DNA of 64,000 nt, taken from NCBI GenBank assembly GCA_027603065.1, contig JADGJP010000002.1, positions 744,001 through 808,000 of the forward strand. Reading direction: 5' to 3'. This DNA is from Geranomyces variabilis. Lineage: Eukaryota; Chytridiomycota; Chytridiomycetes; Spizellomycetales; Powellomycetaceae. The notes beneath the pieces were generated by a model. It made no database searches, was not told where the DNA came from, and saw only the letters and a program-made list of their open reading frames with translations. Positions 58,226 through 64,000 of the stretch are shown here, in pieces. The number at the start of each line of letters is the position of its first letter. Positions within the stretch are counted from its first letter, which is position 1. The translations under genes were made by a program, and so were the position numbers.

Positions 58226-61200
58226 ATGGAGGTGCGCATCCTAGGCAGCTACACTTCCGCTGCGAACGCCGCTGCAGACGCCCACCCATTCGCACGACTC
58301 AACCTCGACGCATATGCAACTGCTGAGCACGACAAGCAGTCAGGCTGCGTTAGCACCTGCACGCCTGTCTCCGCGGCATTCGACACCGAGCTGGCGATCG
58401 TAGGGCCTACTGTGTTTTCGTGCCGTGGAGGTCTGACTTCTCGCAGCTACACAACCAACGGGAGTCAGCAATTTCTCTATGGCGGTGTCGATCATCACCG
58501 GCCCATACGAGCGCTTTATGCAAATTTTTCCACAATGCACTCCGGCGGGGAGTCGGCTCGTTCGCCAGCGCTGGAGAAAGCTCTTGCGGTGTTTCAAACG
58601 ACATTTCTGTCGCTTCACTTTGATTCGGGAGTGTCTCAGGACATACCCTTGCCATACGAAGTTGAATGTGCATGGCCATTATCTGTCGGAATACTTGTCA
58701 AGCAGCGCAAAGAACCTGGCTTTCCTGGCGAGGGTGCGGTGTACTCCACTCTCAACCACCCTCTTGACAGCTTTCGGCCTTTAGCAGTCTCCCAAGACGT
58801 CTCGAACCTGCTTTCCCTCGGGAGTGGCGTGGCCAACTATGTGATTGACGAAGTCTTAATGGTGTGGAACCGGTCAAGCCAATCGTCGATAGCGGCCACG
58901 TACGACCGGGGCGCCCGTGCCCACGCTTTATGGAAGATCGCGGTTCGGGAGCCCCAGGAGTCGCCTGAGGGTCTTGAGTCGCCTACTCGGCATCCCGCGA
59001 AAAAAATGGCACGGATTCTGCAATCTCTCGTCCGTTTCGAGCTTCTTTGGTGCGAAGAGGCAGGTTCTCAATTAAAGTAATTGTTGATCGAATTTTTATG
59101 GCACGCAAACACGCACATCTCTTACGCGCAATCTTGTAGAATGGACGGCCCGGCTGAGCAGATATTTGGCGCCAATGATCGCTCCGGTGCTGCAACCATA
59201 TGGTTTTTGAGCGCTGCAAAAAGTGAAACAGCATTAGCATCCGATGCGAGTCGTCGTCGCCAGCTTACTGTTTTGAATGTCGACTGCCTCGACAAAAAGG
59301 GGCAAGAGGGACAAGAACGGCTATCAATGATGGTCTCGGCCGCGACACCGCTGCGTGCAACTCGCGCGGATGAAATGGACGTTTTGGTCTTGGCATACGA
59401 TAATACGCTGCGTTTGTGGACTGGACTCGAAAAGTTTATTGACTGCTCACTGCCTTCGGGGCTGGAGTTATTGGTTTCATCAACCAAGCGTCCTCTGCAC
59501 GCGGATATGTCAGATGTGCTGTCACCGCATGAGGAATCATCATTTTCTACGCGTCGGGAGTCGCGGATCGTAGCCATTGATCATGCTACCGACAATCGTG
59601 TCACTCTCGTATTTTCATGCGGCAACAAAATGCGCGTGACATTGGACTATTCCATCCGGTCACCGCTCGTGACCCGATGTTTGGAAGGTCTCTACCACTC
59701 TCTTCCATCTCAGCTGTACGAGGAGGTGCACCTTCGATTTCTGCTCTTTCATTACGGCGCGGCAAATTTGCACTCAGAACAACCACAGGACGAGTGGGAA
59801 CATTTCACAACCGCATTCTTCTCCTTTTGCCATGCCGAAGCTGCTACGATTCCCATCGCGAAACCTGATCACGCCCAGCCTGGCTCTCACCTTGAGTGGC
59901 TTGACCGCAGAGGCCGTGGTCGCCGGAAAGACAGGCTCGCTGCAGCTTCAGGAGGCCAGCCGGCCGCTGCTGACACCCTCAGTTCTTCCTTCAGCTCATC
60001 AAGGCTGCTCGCTTATAACAACCATGTTGGTTCAAATTTGATTGCACACTTGCCAGCCATTCTCATTCTGCTTCATGTGGTTTACGAGGATCTCAAACTG
60101 GATACGCTTGCCACTCGACACCAGCTTGCATTGAGAGAACTGCTTTATCATCTGGCGCACGCAGTCGGATGGAAAGATTACGTCTTGCATTATCAATGTG
60201 ATGGGCAGAGACTTGTGAAGCCGCTACTCAGCTTAAGTGCGTCACCTAGCTGCTATTCATACTCTCTGATGCGATGCGAATCTAACCCTCTGGCCAGATG
60301 ACGATCTCGGTCCCAGCCCCATCGCGCCCGTGGATATATGTTCCTGGGCAATAGAGACATTGCGCGGCTCGTCCGAGTCTCCGAGTGCCGTGCTCCCGAT
60401 CAGCAAACTTTACAGCACTACCGGTCCTAGCATCGAGGAGTTCCTCGAAAACACCACACTACATCGATTATGTACTTTGTACACCATGCTCACAACCGAG
60501 GGCTCAAGCGCTGTTGCTTGCAGGATGGCGGAGTCGAATATGGATACTGAAACGTTGCCGGTTGCCATCTCTTTGCCTTTGAGACAAGCAGTGGAAGACT
60601 GTCGTCCGCAACCTTGTGGAAACCAGTCGCCGCACTTTTACGAATATATCGAGCGGCCGGATCTGGCACAACAATTTAAGGACACGCCATTACGTTTCTC
60701 TCATTCGGCGACCGAAGGTGCTTTGCCCGATCAGGAAAGCACTACCGCGGAGGAGACCACACCAGCGTCGCAACCCTTTGACGGGACTGCCTCGGTCATG
60801 ACGGAAGTGTGCGCTCTCCGCTTTCAAGATGATCGCAGAATCGAGGAAGTACGCCGACTTGTTCAGTCAACGACATCAGGCGTCGCCAAGATTGAAGTGG
60901 ACTACAGTGCTGCTGAGGAAGTGTGGAAAGCCGAGCAACAGAAATACCTCGGACTTTTAGCCCAACGAGTTTTCGCGCGGTCTGCAGGCAGAGGAGCCTT
61001 GACTTTTGGCACTGTAACGCCAAAGCTCACAGCGCCTCTGAAAGTTCCCGATCTTGTCGTTTCGGTCAAGTTCCCACCAATGACCGCCGTCGTTTCGCTG
61101 GATGCTCCTAATAACGCACACAATCCATGGACTTGGCCAGAGTTCCATAATGGTGTTGCTGCCGGACTCAGCGTGGTCGCTAATTGCCCTGCTATCGACG

Positions 61201-63636
61201 GGCCATGGATCGTTTTCACAGCTCCTGTTGAGTCGGAAGAGAGCAAGCGCGTTGTCAAGCCCAAGCACGCCGGGCTTCTTCTGGGCTTAGGACTGACGGG
61301 AAACCTCAAGATCACCAACTACGACTTGATTGAGTATCTAAATCTGAAACAGGACACCGTCGCGGTTGCTCTTCTACTTGGCCTTGCCGCTACGCACATC
61401 GGGACTGGGAGCTTGCGCGACACGCGTTTATGCCTCAGTCACATCGATTCCGGCGAGGACTTGTCAGGAAAACCGGCAGGCCTAGAAATTAAGGGAGCAG
61501 CCGTTATCGCCATCGGGTTACTGTATATCGAGTCGTTTAATCGCCAGTTCATGGAACGGGTTCTCTATCTGCTGACCGAGGTCGAGAAGGAAAGCCGAAA
61601 TATTCCGATTGACCAGAGAGAGAGCGTTGCCCTCGCATGCGGTTTCTCGTTAGGCTTTATGGCAGTCGGCGGCCTTGACACCGTCAAAGCCGCGGGTATT
61701 GTGGATTTGAAAGTCGGCTCGGTGTTACTAAAGTGCGCGCTCCTGCGCGATAAACCTCACATCGCCATCAGTACAACCATTGCCCTCGGATTGGGATATC
61801 TCAGGACCAACAATGCACAGATTGCCGGCAAGTTGGGCGTCCCGACAACATCGTATCTCCTCAACCGCCTCAGGCCGGATATCCTCTTACTAAGAATCCT
61901 GTGCGCAAATCTGATCATGTGGGACCATATCGAACCGTCGAAGGAGTGGGCTGAGAAACAAGTGCCCGCGTACATTGCTGAGAGCGCTGCCAAGGCGGAT
62001 TCTCAAGAGTTGTTCAGGCAGGCTAGGTGGAACATTCTCACTGGCGCGTGTATGGCTATTGGTTTGAAGTATGCTGGATCACGCGATCCTTCAACAAGCA
62101 ATGTGCTTTACGAGTTTGCCAACGACTTTTTCGCCCACTATTTACTGCCAGGTAAGGACGCGCGAATGTTTCGGTGTCAATCAATGACGGTGTCTGACTG
62201 TTTGTTCATGTACAGCGAACACCTTTTCCCAAAAGCTGGACCGCGCGATTGTCCGCGAATGTCTGGATGTGATAGTAACCAGCCTCTGTGTCGTGATGGC
62301 CGGGTCGGGTGACGTGCGCTGCACAGTCCTGGTCCGACAACTACACTTTCGCACGGGCAGCGACGTCACATATGGAAGCCACTTGGCAATCAACACGGCG
62401 CTCGGGTTCCTATACCTCGGCGGGGGCGGATGCACATTCGGCACCTCTAATCGAGCAATTGCGGTGCTCCTGTGCGCGCTGTACCCGCAATATCCGGTTG
62501 CTCCCGTCGGTAGCAACGGGCTTGTCCGTGCCGCGCGTCATCTCTGGGCGTTAGCGGTGGAACGGAGATGCTTGGTCACACGCGACGTTGAGACCACGCA
62601 GATGTGCAGCGTTCCGATCAAGGTTACAGTCAAGGGTGCCGCTCCGGGCGAGGTAGTCGAGACGGAAATGACAACTCCAGCGTTGCTTCCCGCATACGAC
62701 GACATTCTTTCCATCACAACGGATGGCCCACGGTATTGGAAGAATACGCTGGACGTGGCGAACAATGCAAAACACCGAGCCTTGCTTGAGAAGTCTCCGT
62801 CGCTCTTTGTGAAACGAAGAATGTGTTATCTTTCTTACGCCGACGATCGCGATGGCGCGCACGCTGCGGTAACTGCGGGTGAAGCGCCGTTGGCGCCACA
62901 TGACGCCATGGTCGGAGCGGGGCAAAAGTCGCGCACGAGAGGTCCAGAAACGTCGTGGAGAGAGTACGCCGCCGAACTCCAGCGAGCGTATCCGACTGCG
63001 CCGGCCCTTGCAGCTTTCGCGGCTTATATGTGTATTGACGACAATGACGCTTCGGCGACAATGTGCCTAAGTGAATGCGCGCGGCTGGACCGCGTCGATG
63101 TCATGTTACCGCTTTTGTGGCTGGGGCGCCTCGTGATGCGAGCCGATGCGGGCGATCGGCATGCGCGGCGCGTGATACCGAGTCCCGCCGAAGTGCGGGG
63201 CGTTAAGATCATTTTGGCGTTGTACCGTGGTTTCGCGGCCGACCAACGGGCGAAGAAGTCGACGACCGTCTCACGACCGCTATTGACGCCTGCCTTTGTC
63301 AACAGGGTCGCGGCGTGCGCAGAGCGCCACTTTCGCCATCTATTCCGTCTTGATGACGACGACGCCAACGCGGCGCAAAACGCGTTTCTCAACGGCCAAC
63401 GCGACGACAACCTATGCGCCGCGCGCCTGGCGTGGCTGGAGTGGCCGCGCGGACGCGACGCGGAATGGTTGCGAACGTGGGTCTGCCAGACGGCGAAGGC
63501 GTCGTCTACTGCCGCGGCCGCGCAGAGGGCGGCAGAGACGGGCGTATTATTGCGCTTCCCGCGCATGCCTCGGACAACCGCAAAGATGATTGTCGAGCAG
63601 CTGCTGGCGCAGATGAAGGCAACTAGTATAGCATGA
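58226..63636 (+). CDS. APC1: Anaphase-promoting complex subunit 1
   Basis: Largest scaffold subunit of the APC/C ubiquitin ligase. Exons 58226-59076, 59140-60236, 60298-62151 and 62216-63636 join in frame to 1,740 residues. N-terminal WD-type region: FLSLHFDSGVSQDIPLPYEVECAWPLSVGILV and VWNRSS. Middle: EEVHLRFLLFHYGAANL, DDLGPSPIAPVDICSWAIETL. The PC (proteasome-cyclosome) repeat part starts after DRRIEEVRRLVQSTTSG and AGRGALTFGT and includes TWPEFHNGVAAGLSV, WIVFTAPVESEE, KHAGLLLGLGLTG, TVAVALLLGLAATHIGTGSLRD, ALACGFSLGFMAVGG. The C-terminal hallmark VVMAGSGDVRCTVLVRQLHFR with TYGSHLAINTALGFLYLGGG is complete across the last intron. Three short introns have good GT-AG ends. The protein is somewhat shorter than human APC1 (about 1,940). 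Confidence 0.96.
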
Positions 63637-63933
63637 CAGGCGTAGCGTGATTACGAGTTATTTCCACGATTCCCTTTCAATTCAAGAAACTATCGTTCCC
63701 TGCAGTCTTTGAAGCGTTTTCTGCGTCGGTTTTCAAATATTGAAGCCGTCGAGAATATGACTCACAAGTCACGATCGTAGCCGGAGGGCGCGGAGGGAAT
63801 CCTAGATCCAGCATGCTGTCTGGCGCTTTCGCTTTTTCTTTTTTCCTGCCTATAACGCCGTCCTCACCGACCGCCTTCTTTGCAGCTTACACCAACCCAC
63901 TTACACACCTCCCCGCAAGCCCGCCTCGCCACA

Positions 63934-64000
63934 ATGGTCAACCAAATGAACAAGGTTCGCAAGAACCTCACTCGCTCGCTCCGAGCACGCAAGCACGGCT
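63934..64000 (+). CDS. 5' end of an unidentified gene, cut by the window end
   Basis: An ATG in a good context (CACAATGG) opens MVNQMNKVRKNLTRSLRARKH, basic and free of acidic residues, up to the last base. A GTTCGC just after AACAAG could be an intron donor, so the true second part is uncertain. Upstream 63.83-63.93 kb is pyrimidine-rich, as in the leaders of highly expressed genes. The product cannot be named from this fragment. Confidence 0.45.
   Translation, partial: MVNQMNKVRKNLTRSLRARKHG

Overview
This window reads as nuclear DNA of a flagellated (zoosporic), early-diverging fungus or a very close relative. It opens inside a gene for elongation factor 3, a mainly fungal translation factor. 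It also carries fungal-type genes such as mitoribosomal mS47/EHD3, a HOS2/HDAC3-like deacetylase and an Acl4-type ribosomal-protein chaperone. Yet it holds at least four genes of motile cilia (SPATA17, DRC11/IQCA1, CFAP61, enkurin), which fungi that have lost the flagellum lack. Genes are tightly packed on both strands. Most are split by short GT-AG introns (about 45-220 bases), the standard genetic code is used, and intergenic gaps are usually under 700 bases. No complete transposon, retroelement, viral copy, rRNA or CRISPR array was seen.

Layout. 1-2.7 kb: eEF3 (5' end missing). 3.8-9.7 kb: a TFIIIC zinc-finger/WD subunit (-) and the mitochondrial ABC exporter ATM1 (+), sharing a 138-base divergent promoter. 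9.8-13.8 kb: SPATA17-like IQ protein (-), a plant-type cycloeucalenol cycloisomerase (+), and GOT1 (+). 14.1-16.3 kb: cytosolic aspartyl-tRNA synthetase (-). 16.6-20.6 kb: a large unrecognised coiled-coil protein (+). 20.7-30.2 kb: DRC11 (-), RNase H2 subunit C (+), CFAP61 (-). 30.5-33.8 kb: EHD3/mS47 (-) and a weak small gene. 33.9-38.2 kb: a DEAD-box helicase with apparent frame breaks, and a class I histone deacetylase. 38.3-42.8 kb: enkurin (-), IMP dehydrogenase (-), Acl4-like TPR chaperone (+). 42.9-48.7 kb: UDP-glucose 4-epimerase (-), an SDR (+), TAPT1/EMP65 (-). 49.3-53.5 kb: a PPR protein (+), a tRNA-like hairpin, a SANT-domain protein (+). 53.6-58.0 kb: a TKL kinase with an MLKL-like N-terminus and a C-terminal membrane anchor (-), and a BRI3-like small membrane protein (-). 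58.2-63.6 kb: APC1 (+). The window ends in the first codons of another gene.

Most genes are unrelated housekeeping genes. The main theme is the set of axonemal genes between 9.8 and 39.5 kb: a radial-spoke/calmodulin complex subunit (CFAP61), a nexin-dynein regulatory subunit (DRC11), a microtubule inner protein (enkurin) and an IQ protein (SPATA17). The two most unusual items are the plant-type sterol isomerase and the MLKL-like membrane-anchored kinase. Exon joins given below were worked out by hand from splice signals, reading frame and family similarity; none is confirmed by transcripts.
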